A stretch of 64,000 nt of DNA from Lojkania enalia (lineage: Eukaryota > Ascomycota > Dothideomycetes > Pleosporales): positions 186,001 to 250,000 of the forward strand of contig ML986595.1 of the NCBI GenBank assembly GCA_010094045.1, read 5' to 3'. Made by a program: the position numbers and the translations under genes. The notes below the pieces were generated by a model. That model saw only the letters and a list, made by a program, of their open reading frames with translations, was not told the origin of the DNA and did not search any database. Numbering within the stretch: the stretch's first letter is position 1; each line of letters opens with the position of its first letter. This document shows, in pieces, positions 49,503 through 60,974 of this stretch.

Positions 49503-50300
49503 GTTGGGGTTCTAGGTTACGTTTTACAAATAGAGTGGTGTCTTTGATTATACGAGACCGATGAATGCAGCGCGAGCCTTCTACGGTAGGAAATCATGTC
49601 GCAATGGATAATTATTAGTTGAAGAAACACCGTCAAAGGAGTGAAGTTCTATGATGGATCGACATCAGCTTTGCTCATGTCGATATCAACCATTTTGGAT
49701 CTCCTTTAAGGCGATCCTAGTGGGGTCTACATGTGCCGGTAGTCGCTCAAGTTTCCATATGCTTGAAGGATGAGGTCTTGGTAACATCCAGATAGAATGG
49801 ATGCTGTTTTACATATTGGTTTGCCGAAGCCTAAGTCTAGTACGGTTGATGTCGCTCGGGTATCGAACATCGGGGATCATGGTCTTCAGCTTGACACTTA
49901 AAATGTTAATATGCCTGTCATCGCAACCCTTAAAAATCTAGGTAAACGTGCAACAATGTATCAAGAAGCCCAAGTAGAACTAAACGTGGTGCTTCGAAAA
50001 TCCGTCTTCGCCTTCGCGATTAGTGCTGTTCCGACCCAACAATGACCCATTGAGCTAGTCCTAATTAGGCAATCCGAATATAATGTCCACACCGGAGCAA
50101 TCTACCGTTCTAGACGGCCTTTCATTGCCCCGCCCGCTTTATTTAGCATACCAATGAGCATCTTGGATCGGCTCCGGACCGCTTTTTGCCGCAGATTGGG
50201 CATTTTCCCTAGGATATTATATTCTTTATCTATAGGCCTTTTTTTTATGAATATATAATACTAATTTCGCTATCCACCATTAGCGAAAACTGAATAACAT
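49503..50300. other. intergenic before tRNA-Leu
   Basis: No gene seen. Becomes AT-rich towards 50220-50280, as is common upstream of tRNA genes. Confidence 0.5.
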
Positions 50301-50398
50301 GGTGAGATGGCCGAGTTGGTTATGGCGCCAGGTTAAGGTTACCTTAACATTAATTCCTGGTCACGAAAGTGGCGTGGGTTCGAGTCCCACTCTCATCA
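50301..50398 (+). tRNA. tRNA-Leu (anticodon AAG), with 16-nt intron
   Basis: Acceptor stem GGTGAGA pairs with TCTCATC (50391-50397, one G-U), discriminator A at 50398. The anticodon stem CCAGG (50328-50332) pairs with CCTGG (50356-50360). The loop is TTAAGG plus a 3' T, giving anticodon AAG (50335-50337). The intron is 50339-50354. A long variable arm TCAC-GAAA-GTGG and a T arm GTGGG-TTCGAGT-CCCAC are present, both as expected for leucine. The intron base pairs with the anticodon loop region through an inverted repeat. Confidence 0.92.
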
Positions 50399-50432
50399 AT
50401 ATCGTCCTCCGTATCGGAGGGTTTCGGGAATA

Positions 50433-50440
50433 TTTTTTTT
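50433..50440 (+). terminator. RNA polymerase III terminator of tRNA-Leu
   Basis: Run of eight T 35 nt after the tRNA end, followed by another T6. A 6-bp hairpin (CCTCCG-TAT-CGGAGG, 50406-50420) lies between the tRNA and the T run. Confidence 0.6.
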
Positions 50441-53403
50441 GCATTTTTTGCATACACACAACCCGTTCACGGCTACCTGCTTGAAGGCGTGGACGAGTTC
50501 TTTGCGTGGCCCCAGCGGGAATATTCTTTTCTGGACGTGTGGACCTAGAATAGACCGCCGATCTACTCGCAATACTGAGTGAAATGGTTACTTACTTACG
50601 GTTACAGGAAAGTAAAAGAGAAAGAGAACGGCAGGGAAACCATCATAAATGAGCACGCCAGAAATATGAACCAGCATTAGAGTGGACTACCAGGCCTCAG
50701 ACTTTCCCCTATATTAGACTCAACTAATTTAGAAGTCCAGTTTGATATAGCGGTACGGGAGGCTAGTAGAGAATACATGCTGAGATTGCGTCACTTCTAG
50801 AACTTCTGTGAACTTGGCTCCTTTAGTATATCGCTCGTAGCCAATGAAGTTGTGTATATGTAACGTCAATTTATTGTCTGACCTGCCTTAGCATGCAGAC
50901 GTTCTGCTGAAACTTAGAAGGATAACTACTATTATGGGTTTCTCCAATATCTACAATTAGAGGATTCAATCAAAGTTCCGCACCGTATTAAATGACGTTT
51001 TCTAGTTCTCAGCAAAATAATTCAGCTCAACAGGCAGGCATTTTTTTCTACATATGCTAACGTCTACCTTCGGGGGTTGTCTGGTAACCAATCAGGGCTA
51101 GTCTACTATTCTGCAATAACGGAAAGATCGTGCTAGAGGCGCGATTTAAACGAACGGTCTTTCTTCTGTTGGCAATGGGAAAGGTAGTCAGGTAGAGTTC
51201 CGCTAGACCACTCCGTCTGAGCGCTAATGGAATTGTGATTTCTGTGAACTAGACCCCTTTTAGGGAATCGCGTATAGTCGGTGGACCTGTGACAAGTCAC
51301 AGGCGTCAACAGACTACCCTTTCTAGGACCGTGCCACAACCTCCAAAAATCGGTGAACTGGCCTATCTCTGGGACTATTCACAGTTATTGGACTTGTGAA
51401 GTGAGAGAGAGAGAAATTAATTGGGGGATATATGGTAGGGATATATGTTTGTTCACTAGCGCATCATGGCCTCCTCGTTTACTATGCGACTAGGTATCTG
51501 ACATGCCAACTTAGTGGGTAGCGCCGCCATCTTCCTTTACTCCTCAATACCATCCGCCACCATGACTATCGCCGTCTGCATCCCCTATATCCCTACTCTA
51601 TTTAATATCACCAATATCCCCGCAAAGGTGGCGCTGAGGAAATTTAAGCCAGCACACGCGAAGTCTTCACCAGCAAAACAGGGCGAGGGGGAGACGACGC
51701 TGTTGGAGGAGCAATAAACTTTGGGTAGTAAGGGCAAGGGGGAAGTCGTGACAAAGGTAAAACGAGGTGCTAAGTCATTGCTTTCTTTGCCATATCTGCG
51801 CATAAGTGCTCCATGTAATATATTCTATTACCATTATTAAATAATAATCATACGTAGGGCTACTGGCGACGCTAACGTCCCTCCCTGCGTGGCGAGACAC
51901 CCTCCATGCCGAGACAGATGAGGGGTACTTTAACTTCAAGCAACTTGATTTATGCGCGCATGCCGCTATATACCATAATTCTATAGAATCCGTATATTAT
52001 AGCTATTCATAAATATTGAAGACTCCCCCTACTAAATATTACATTCACATTATTACCTTAATACTTAAGTTATAAAGAACCTTCCCTTTGCGCAAAATAA
52101 TATTCCTTTACCATAGTACTCTTACTAAACCACTAATACTTACAATAGTATTGCAAGCAGGAGGGGGTGGAGACCGTATAGGGTGGTATAGATAGATGTA
52201 TTGATGGTGTGCTGTGGTGTTCCTTTCGACCTCTCGGTCAAGGTACGGCGGGGGAATATATAGTACATGAGACTGCTTAGTCAAGGGCTACATAGCTAAT
52301 CAGGCACGTGACCTAAGCTTACAACTATAGAAGGGTCTTACCCAAACCTAAGATCTATACAATAGTCTAGCAAGTTCTTATAAGCCTTACGTCTACTATC
52401 GCGCGCAAATTCATGCAGGACCGCCACCTAATCAGTACCTTCTATCGGGGCGATGTTAGGTATTGGATGGAATTAGCAACGGGTAACCGCTTCATTGACG
52501 GTCAGACTGAAGTCTGATCTCTCCTATTCCTAAGTGATAGAGTTTGTTCTCGTCGACGTAGCGCTTACTAAGCGAGCTGCCGGCGAGGTGCCTATTATAC
52601 TGCTACGACCCTTTCAGGTCTACTATCTAGTACAAGGTCCTTACAAGCGATCACTAATTCTGGCTAGTGTAGACCAATTACATTATAACCTAATTACAGC
52701 GGCCGCTAAGCAGGCCTGTAGTTCTTATCCCTGTGGCTATGTAAGGTCTTAGCGAGGGGACCTGCCTTAGCCCCGCAGCCTTACAATCCTATTCAACTTT
52801 GGCTATGCCTCTAGTCAATCAACCAACTCACCCCTCTAGATTCGCCACCCCACAACCCTGTGACCGGTGTAGCTCGGCCGTCCTCCCTGCTAGCAGTGGC
52901 GAGGTTGTGTACTATTCAAGTATTTGTTGCATCTAAACGCCACTCCACTTGAGAAGTAGTGTTGAACTGTCGTGTGCTCTAAATAGCGGCCCCTCCCAAA
53001 GCTGACTGGGCTTTAGAGCTTAACGCGAGATCAGACTAAGGCTTCTAGATGCGCAGCTGAAGCTTTAAGAAGAACCTACGGAAAGCGATGAAGCTCTTAC
53101 ACTTGTATTTGCTATGCTGCTCTACAACTGTTCCTAGCCTCCTATTCCTGTTGTCTATTCTTAACACCTCTTTACGCAGTAGACGAAAATGCCTAATTAA
53201 ATGCCTAAATCTGAAATATGTCGCTCTATAGCCCATGATAGGAAGCAATGCACAAAGCTAGCTATCTGAAACCCTATATATGGACAGTAAGTTATATTGT
53301 GTCTGAATTGAATGTTAGCAGCGCATACAAATCTGCAAACGCTTCCTGCGAGATCAACCGCAAAGGGTGATCGTCTCTAAGGACTCACACTTCGACTACG
53401 ACT
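50441..53403. other. gene-poor interval with probable repeat remnants
   Basis: 3 kb with only short frames. The stretch 51840-52380 is AT-rich with a GC-richer block around 52160-52260 that looks like a worn repeat element. The motif CGCTTACTAAG occurs at about 52563 and again at about 59178. No protein family recognised. Confidence 0.4.
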
Positions 53404-53730
53404 ATGTGTTCCAGCAGTGCCATTACCTTCTTCACCTGCCCGCCTGTTTCGTATGCTCTATGCGTCCAACACCGAAAATATCAAAGACGCCAGGACTGCC
53501 ACCAAATCCTCGAACGATGCACCTTACTATCGCGTATTCATGTCCTTTGCTCTACCAATGTCAGCATTCAACCCAACGCACCACAATACACATACAACAA
53601 CCGGTCTGTGGATGCAAAGGAAAGAGAGTTGTGCCATGTGTCCAAGAACGAGTGGTGGTTGAGATCCGAGTGGTTTGAAGAGTTACTGGGGATGGATTCG
53701 GCGACAATTGCATTGGTGGTAAAGAAGTGA
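53404..53730 (+). CDS. small Cys-containing hypothetical protein
   Basis: Single-exon frame of 108 residues beginning MCSSSAITFF, with Cys at positions 2, 12, 20, 32, 39, 49 and 77 and a tail NEWWLRSEWFEELLGMDS. Small fungal proteins that start MC and use spaced cysteines in a similar way are common and uncharacterised. The resemblance is weak. Two other frames overlap here, so coding status is unsure. No signal peptide evident. Confidence 0.4.
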   Translation: MCSSSAITFFTCPPVSYALCVQHRKYQRRQDCHQILERCTLLSRIHVLCSTNVSIQPNAPQYTYNNRSVDAKERELCHVSKNEWWLRSEWFEELLGMDSATIALVVKK

Positions 53731-55342
53731 AGGTGCTATGGCTGATGATGGCCGATGTGGGAGTCGCGAAACGTGAGTGATCACCCAGAGGCAACTCAAA
53801 GATGTGATCGCGAAATGCTCAAGACTGCGTAGTACATCAACTAGTTAGAGGTATGGAATCGATAGATACAAGGGACCAAGTGAATAATTATGGTAAATGG
53901 TCGAACTCTATTCCTAGAGTCTAGAGGTTAAGATGAACATGGCCTAACAGGTAACTCGAATATATCCGGATCTTTGGATCCTCTGTTCAAAACTTTATGA
54001 CCATCCTCCCGTATCTACCATTCCTTCTTATCAAGTTTTACCAGTTTTGTTCCCGCAGGTGCAGCCCTTGTTTGTCGAAAACTCGCACGTATCCGAACGG
54101 ATGAACAGTGCGCTCTGTTCAGCTGGCCCTTCGGCAAGGAATCGATCCATCGGATTCAGATCTTTCGTATATATATTGGGCCCCATGGTTAGAATTCGGG
54201 TGTGGTATGGGCATGCATGGGGCACTGTCGTCGCCGTTGAAGTTTGGGAGGTTCGGTGAGTTTGGCCTCTGCAATGAGCATGAGTAATGTCCTCAAGCTC
54301 TAGAGGACGGTCAAGAAGAATACGCACAGTAAGCTTCCGTTTTGAAACATGATGAATGACGGAAAGGCTTCTGAAAGAGGAGACGAAGCGGCTGTATGTG
54401 AAGTGCTGATTTGGACGAGAGCAAGGAATCGAGCTGAAGGCGGTGCTTGAGGAATAATTGATGGAGTCTAAGACGGGGCTTGAATGTTAGAGGAGCTTTT
54501 GAGAGGAGATGCGGCAAGAAGAGTCCGCATTTATACACGCTTCTTGATGAAGCGCGGTGACCACATCAATCAGCTGTCTGGAGACTAAATGCTCAATGGG
54601 GGGTCAGTGTTAGGCTCAAAAGCAACTACAATTAGTCTTAGCTCATTCCTGCGGTGGGTCGACCGCGCCTCACTCTAGTCACGGACTCGAGTATGCTGCT
54701 GCAGAACTAGTGCGGAGGAAAATTAGATGCATCTATGCTCCGAACGCTACTATATCTCCTGCTCAAATTGGACTGTCTCCCTTTGTTTAGCTTGGCGGAG
54801 GAAAATTAGATGCATCTATGCTCCGAACGCTGCTATATCTCCTGCTCACATTGGACTGTCCCCTTTTGTTTAGCTTGGCAGAGGGGATGGACGTAGGGAT
54901 TCCAGTAAGCTAGGGCACTAAGCTTTCGTAGTATTGGTAGATTGTTTGATTTAGTAAAGTCTGTTTCTCGCTTATGTACGTTGGGAGGGCTTGTAGGCAA
55001 CAAGGCAAACGCCCGCCTACTTTTGCTACAGGAACGCGGGTCGGTTTTGTCGAAGCTGAATGGCTATTACTCTTTTGTTCGGCTTGGCTATGGAATGTCC
55101 CGCGACACCGCCTCATTTTTGGGGAATATTATATATTCACCTGCTCAACAAGCTCGCCAGATCCCCGCAGTTATTTTCCTTCTAAGACGAAATTTGTCGG
55201 ATTCGATTCACTAGCTACCCTGCATCTACTTACCTTACTGAACGTGTCCCGACCAGAGCTTTGTCACCTTTCCACACCTGTATCAGGCTGATTCCAGTGA
55301 CATAGAATAGATCAGCTTCCCAACTGTCTTTCTTCGCCGTCC
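53731..55342. other. intergenic interval with tandem duplication
   Basis: No gene seen apart from the repeat at 54712-54877. The last 100 nt before 55343 are the likely promoter of the Clr5 gene. Confidence 0.45.
54712..54877 (+). repeat. tandem duplication, two 83-nt copies
   Basis: Copies 54712-54794 and 54795-54877 start GCGGAGGAAAATTAGATGCA and end TTTGTTTAGCTTG. They differ at four positions, so the duplication is fairly recent compared with the decayed surroundings. Confidence 0.9.
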
Positions 55343-58137
55343 ATGGACCGCTGGGAGGAGTTGAAACCGATCGTCGAAAAGCTCTACCTCTTAGAGAAAA
55401 AGAGGCTCGCTGATGTTGTTCTGATCTTGAAGAATGACTATGGATTCGACGCAGTGTGAGTGGCTCGCGTGCAGGCTACGTGTTTGAATAGATCGTGTCA
55501 CTAACTAATCGCGGCAACCAAGCGACCATCAATGCAAACACCACTTCAGGAAGGGGCAATGGAAGAAAAACATACCCAAGTCGAAGAAGGACAAGATTGC
55601 AGAGCAGATAGAGAGCCGAGCTCGAGCAGGCAGACGGGGTACCAGCATTACTTTTCAGGGGAGAACAGTCGAGCCACACAAGATCAGGAGGCATATGAAG
55701 ATGAAAGCACGCACCGACTCCCAAGACCTGGTTCTAAAGAAGCCCTCCAACATTGAAAGCGTCATTACTGGGTCTGTGTTGCTATTTGCGAATAGCATGT
55801 AAGAGCCATAAAGTGGCTTCGACTTGTATGAATGCTGACAATCGTCGCAGCTTCTTGAAATGGAACATGCCATATGCAGCCATGCGCCGATCACACGCAC
55901 GACCCTTTGATCATACTTCTCTTCTCGGGCTCTCAGTTCCAACTCCCGGCACTGACATTTCCGTTACTACTCCTTCTTCAGCTTCTTCCCCCCGAAACGC
56001 ACCTTCCCCGACCACATTGTTCCTAAAAGGGAGAGCGGCGATCGATCGCGCCCACCTATTTGCTCAAGGGCAACACGATAAGCTGCTCATGTCTATGGAT
56101 GGGGAAGAGAGACGGTGAATGATTTTCGGTCCTAATTATACGGCATGAACTAACTCTTGGGTAGGGTAATGTCTGAGTGGTTATATCAGTACTGGTTTTT
56201 TTGCTTCAAGACTGCCAAGAATTGGGGTAGAGGGCCATCAGCCTGGACAGCAAAGCTTCTGGACTTCTCTCGTTTCCACCCCCACTCTCATCGTAGTCTC
56301 CCAGGAACTCCTCGAGATCCAATACCACATTCTGAAGAACAGCCAGGAGACTACCCCATGCCAACGAATCTGTGATAGGGATTTGGCGAGTCTACTGAGT
56401 ACGATTTCCTACTACCGTACGGGAGCAAGTTATCCGGTTGCAGGTTGTATCAGCTACCGTCGCACGATATCAAATCACGCTGGATATCAGCTGATATACC
56501 CTTCCTTATATACATAAATATGGCCTGCTGGCCACCCTCAATCAACCAGTTCAGCTCCTCATCTCCCTCCCTGAGACAAGATTCGCCTCTCGCCACAGAA
56601 TCTTTGTCGATGGTTCATACATGTACGACCCGATTGGCCACATTATGAAGAAATTCAGGAGGAAGTTTCCCGAGATCCAATTGAGCAAGATCCCAATGAC
56701 GAATCCACTTGGCTTCCGTGGCCGAAGGATTGGCAAGAACCGCCTCTTCCCACTCGACTTCGAGGCGCTCTCGAACATAACGACTTCAGCACCATCTCTG
56801 CAGCAACTTTGCCCGTGGCAATACCACAGATTGCAAAAGCAGCTCAGAGATCTCCTGGTGAGCTTCTCCTGGAATCACTCGGCTTCAGCATCATGAGTCG
56901 AAATCTGACGCAAGTTACGTCAACCATACACCAGCTTAAATGTGAAAACATTGACTTCACATCACTTTATCCGCTTCACATGGCAACGAGCTATCTGGAC
57001 GGATACAAAACTTGCTGTGACATTTTCAGTGAACTCCTGGAATGTGGCTTAGGAACGATACTTCGTGAAATGCTCGTGAATGAGCTTGGCCACACTATCT
57101 TGGACAATTTAATGATCTCAATCCTAAAATCTCACTCTTCAACGACACCGGTTGTTGTTGATGACACATTAAAAGATACCGCACGTTTTATCGGGGAAGA
57201 GATCGACATTTGTAGTCGCTGGGATGCCGACTCTCTTTGTGTGCGTCATCTTCTCGCAAAGGGTAACCCTTCGACGCCATTCGCTTGGAAACACAAGTTC
57301 TGTCATACTTCCATCCAAACGATATGCCACTGCATCATTCGTATGTATAATTGGGGACCTGGCTGCCTGATGGGGACTGCGAGTGGACTTTACGTCCGAC
57401 GTTGTTTTGACTGCGGTATGAAACTACAACTACAACCTCTCCATAGCCTCGTCATGACTGCGTATCATCTCGCAAGTAGTGGTTGTCAAGATGAGGATCT
57501 GTCTGGTATGCTTGCATGTCTTCTGTGCCTTATCTCATGTGGTCTCGATCCTCGAGAAACCGCAAGCGTTTCAGTTATTGCTTTCGTGCAGACTGATGCC
57601 CCCGAGATCAGATGCGACCATGAGGACCTCACTCCTGCCAAACTCGCGGAGAAAATCTCTACCTATCCCACTGTTAGTTCTTGGAGTGCAAAAGCTCGGT
57701 CAGGGTGGGTTGTGTTTTGTGGGGTTCTGCGTCTTTGTGAGGACATCGATTCGGAGTTAGAAGGCGAATGGGACGACGTATCTATGGAAAATGGTCAAGA
57801 TTGTGATATTAATAGCTTAGTGTGCTATTTCCGCGCACGGAGAGATCTTGCCACGCTCTGGGCGTCCGTGCAAGCAGAGCTGCTGACGTACCGCCGTCTG
57901 GATGATGGTATGGACTGGGTTTCTCAAAATTTCTCTATGGAGGAACTACGAAGCCAACTTGATCGAGGAGAGTCTCTATCGGTCGGATATGTTAAGCAAG
58001 ATTTGCTGCAACCACACCGTATCTGTGGCAACTTTAACTGCTTCTCCTTGGCGACACAACCTGATGCCACCACCCCCGACATCGCAAACCTTGATATATG
58101 GGAAAGGGCGACCTATGGAGTTCTAGATGATGATTAA
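55343..58137 (+). CDS. Clr5-domain protein; middle of the gene model unresolved
   Basis: Exons 1-4 are well supported: 55343-55455, 55523-55798, 55851-56114 and from 56165, with introns 67, 52 and 50 nt (branches CTAACTAAT and GAACTAACTC). Residues 1-60 are the Clr5 domain: WEELKPIVEKLYLLEKKRLA, LILKNDYGFDAV, then FRKGQWKKNIPK. A coil/linker with SITFQGRTVEPHKIRRH follows. Exon 4 reads VMSEWLYQYWFFCFKTAKNWG and then reaches a TGA at 56374. The last exon is open in one frame from about 56575 to 58137, with RWFIHVRPDWPHYEEIQEEV and a long helical domain (LLKEN-like, ending ATYGVLDDD), also typical of fungal Clr5 proteins. The bridge between 56374 and 56600 could be one or two introns, or a frameshift. 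Function unknown: Clr5 regions are found in large fungal families, some with nuclear roles. Confidence 0.65.
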
Positions 58138-58443
58138 TGGTGGAATCTTGGTCTTTTGGGAGAACACTGTCGACAAAATGCTGTCTTTTGCTTTGTCACT
58201 CCGTTATCCTAAGAACATACGGCTTGGAAGATGCCATGAATACGGAGTTTTTATGCAATAAGTAGAATGTATCATGGAGGCGGGCGCTCCTTATTGATAA
58301 TTCACTAATGTTTTTCATCATAATTTTCAATGCAGAAGGCCGCGTTCTGGAAATTGAATTTTGCAGCGCCAACCAATGCGAATGCCAACGCAGAATAGCA
58401 CAGCACCAACAAAAGCCATATATCTTTACATCTCAATAATTAG
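58138..58443. other. intergenic after Clr5 gene
   Basis: No gene. The final 30 nt look like an intron end (pyrimidine-rich, AATTAG acceptor at 58438-58443). Confidence 0.4.
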
Positions 58444-58938
58444 ACCCCGCTCCACACACCTCCGCATGCTTCAAAGAACTCCACAACAGATGCTTCGGCC
58501 CGGATGCATTCAAAGCAGTCTCACCCCTCAAGCACCTGATTGTCTGGTCAAAATCAGATACAAAGAAACTTCTCAAACCAGCCTTTCCAAACGCGCCATA
58601 TCCTTCCCTGATCATAACTCCTGTGGTGAAATGCTTTGACGAATACCACCCATCGATCGCCTCCTCCAGTTAGGACTTTGAAGGGCCAAACCAGCTCTTC
58701 TTCCACCTTTTTGTAAATCCGCGTCTTATCCTTTTAGATGAAGGTAGGGTCGTTGACATCCTGACCGTCGGATCTTCAACTAAGAACTTTCTCAACGCCT
58801 CTAGGCCGAATCCTTCGGAACTGGCTTACCTTGCCAACGTACGCGTATTCCCGGACAAGACGATTTTAATCGATTGCACGATGACCGGCAAGACAAATCC
58901 GGTATTTTACGAATGTGTCTTATCTATTCCTGTGTAAG
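58444..58938 (+). pseudogene. coding-like relic with one in-frame TAG
   Basis: From 58444 one frame reads continuously, beginning PAPHTSACFKELHNRCFGPD, continuing LKHLIVWSKSDTKKLLKPAF, and later DEGRVDILTVGSSTKNFL, LAYLANVRVFPDKTILIDCT and MTGKTNPVFYECVLSIPV. The only interruptions are a TAG at 58671 (SSS-stop-DFEGP, plausibly from TGG) and a TAA at 58936 that overlaps a good splice donor (GTAAGA). The preceding bases form a likely intron acceptor. This looks like an exon of a gene whose other exons are lost. I do not recognise the family. Confidence 0.4.
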
Positions 58939-60759
58939 ATCGCTTTAAGTTCATGTAGCTTGGTTAAAGCAGCAAGATGATAGCAGTGCAAAAAGCTTGC
59001 TTACAAACAGTACACGACAATAGTGTACATGAGTTGGTACTGGACGTTGCCACTGCTAGCAGAGAGGACAGCCGAACTGCACTGGCCACACCCTTGTAAT
59101 GCGGCGATTGTTGGTTGACTGTAGGTATACCTAAGGCTGAGTCGGATTGTAAAGCGGCAGGGCTAACTTAAGGTCAGTCCGCTTACTAAGACCACCACAG
59201 CTACAGGCGTAACAGCTACAGGCTTACTTAGCGGCTGCTGTAAATAGATTATAATGTGATGATTGCGTATTTTTTTAGACTAGCAAGGACAGGTAATCGC
59301 TTCTGCTAGAGGTACAGATCGGTGTAGCGACCCAGCATAAAGTTGCGCTTCACAGCAGACACAAGACTGATGATGAACTTCTAGGAATCGGAATGAGGTC
59401 CTGAGGCTGAGATAAGGCCCTTTTACGAGTATTTGGGGTGTTAAGGACCGAGAGATAGTGCCATAAACAGGGAAGTCTATTTCACTACGAAAGAGAGCAC
59501 TTTTTAAATCAAACGCGGAAGACGATAATACGAACGTTATTTTCGGGTAAGACGGATTAGAGACATTCAAAATTGGCTACAGTACACGACTTACACGACA
59601 CTGTAGTAATGTCTATTGTCCGCACAGGTCTTGATCTGCCAAAAGTCAGGGTACCCCTCATTTGTCTCGGCACGGATGGTGTCTGGCCACGTAGAGAGGG
59701 ATGTTACAAAGATATTCTCTCACACGAGGAGATGCCTATTGAAGATAATGGCAAGCTGACGTAGCCGGAAGTGGGCGACCCCGGATGGGACCCGGCCCTG
59801 ATTGCGAAACTAACTAACTCAGATAATCACAACGGCGGATGCTGCTAGCGGCCCACCACCAACAACGTCATCCAGTAGTATCGCATTCCAGAATCACGCA
59901 ATAAGCAGGCTACTAATCCTTAATCTCCCGCCTATTCCAGATCCCGATCACAAAGTCGAGCTACTGAGAATCATCCAGGACTCTGAGGAAGAACGTGGTA
60001 TTGATGATGGATTGAATAACGCCATGTATACGATGATACTCGACGGCGATATTAAGGACAATACTCCTGCCGATATTGATTTTGGCGGATATGGTGGGGA
60101 CAATACTTGAGGAATTGCAGTTCAGATGCGTATATCCTTGAGAATGGTCCGTCTAAGGAGGCATTAGATGTATGCACTAATGAGTATACTTCCGCGGATC
60201 TTGGTTCGAACAGTCTAGTTTATTACTATTTCCACTGGCTTATCCGTTATTGAACAGCTACGGCATCTCTCCAGCAGAGCCATATACACTAGCTTCTCTG
60301 AGTATCCTACGTCGCATTTAGTCTCCCTATCTAAACACTTAGCCATCTAAACTTGATAAGAAGGTATTATAACCTTGAACACGTACAATACGATAACTTC
60401 TACTAGGGATCCTAAAGTATAGTTAGATCCTACGATAGCAGCAAAACATCGAATATCGTAGAAGCGACATCACCGTGATCTCGCAATAGGAGAAATATAT
60501 CCCATCTAGTGGCTAATCATATAATCAAATCCACGTAGCTAGTCCTCCACAACACCTCAAGCACCTCGCTACGCACCACCCCACTCCACCCAGGTCTAGC
60601 GCCCCAAAGTAAACCCACCGACCCACCCACTATCACGAAAATTCCAAATCCACATACAACTTGTCCGTCCCTAGAACAAACCCCTCCACATCAAGATATA
60701 AATCCAAAAATCGACTAGCTCCTTACATAATCGTAAATGAGATCTGGTTCCGGTCAACA
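58939..60759. other. gene-poor interval with scattered coding relics and direct repeats
   Basis: An open frame 59573-59764 (63 codons) and a second piece near 59905-60108 (reading LLILNLPPIPDPDHKVELLR, ending GGYGGDNT) look protein-like but could not be joined or named. CAGCTACAGGC occurs twice at 59198-59225 between short imperfect inverted motifs (CCGCTTACTAAG / CTTACTTAGCGG). Confidence 0.4.
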
Positions 60760-60857
60760 GGTTCTGTAGTGTAGCGGTCATCACTCCGGGTTCTGATAAA
60801 GCATTAGAAGTAACTGAATGTTTTCCGGCAACCCCGGTTCGATTCCGGGCAGGACCT
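60760..60857 (+). tRNA. tRNA-Gln (anticodon CTG), with 26-nt intron
   Basis: Acceptor stem GGTTCTG pairs with CAGGACC (60850-60856), discriminator T at 60857. The D arm is GTGT...ATCAC and the T arm CCCGG-TTCGATT-CCGGG. The anticodon stem CCGGG (60786-60790) pairs with TCCGG (60824-60828). The loop TTCTGA plus T gives anticodon CTG (60793-60795), with an intron at 60797-60822. Body matches fungal glutamine tRNA. Confidence 0.92.
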
Positions 60858-60867
60858 CTTCTTCGTA

Positions 60868-60974
60868 GCTCCTTTAGCTCAGTTGGTAGAGCGCAGCACT
60901 AGTATATATATATATATATATTCTTATCGTTATGCGAGATGCTGAGGTCATTAGTTCGAGTCTGATAGGGAGCA
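60868..60974 (+). tRNA. tRNA-Thr (anticodon AGT), with 34-nt intron containing a TA repeat
   Basis: Acceptor stem GCTCCTT pairs with AGGGAGC (60967-60973), A discriminator at 60974. D arm GCTC...GAGC. The anticodon stem CAGCA (60894-60898) pairs with TGCTG (60940-60944), the loop is CTAGTA plus A, anticodon AGT at 60901-60903. T arm ATTAG-TTCGAGT-CTGAT. The intron is 60905-60938 and includes a (TA) run. It lies 10 nt after tRNA-Gln. Confidence 0.92.
60903..60921. repeat. TA dinucleotide repeat in tRNA-Thr intron
   Basis: Nine and a half uninterrupted TA units, starting at the last base of the anticodon and running into the intron. Likely variable among isolates. Confidence 0.9.

Noticed and set aside
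52150..52400. Possible LTR remnant
   Set aside because: Composition suggests a repeat, but no paired copy, primer-binding site or target duplication could be seen in the window.
59280..59570. 96-codon minus-strand frame
   Set aside because: No recognisable motif. Lies in a region of decayed sequence.
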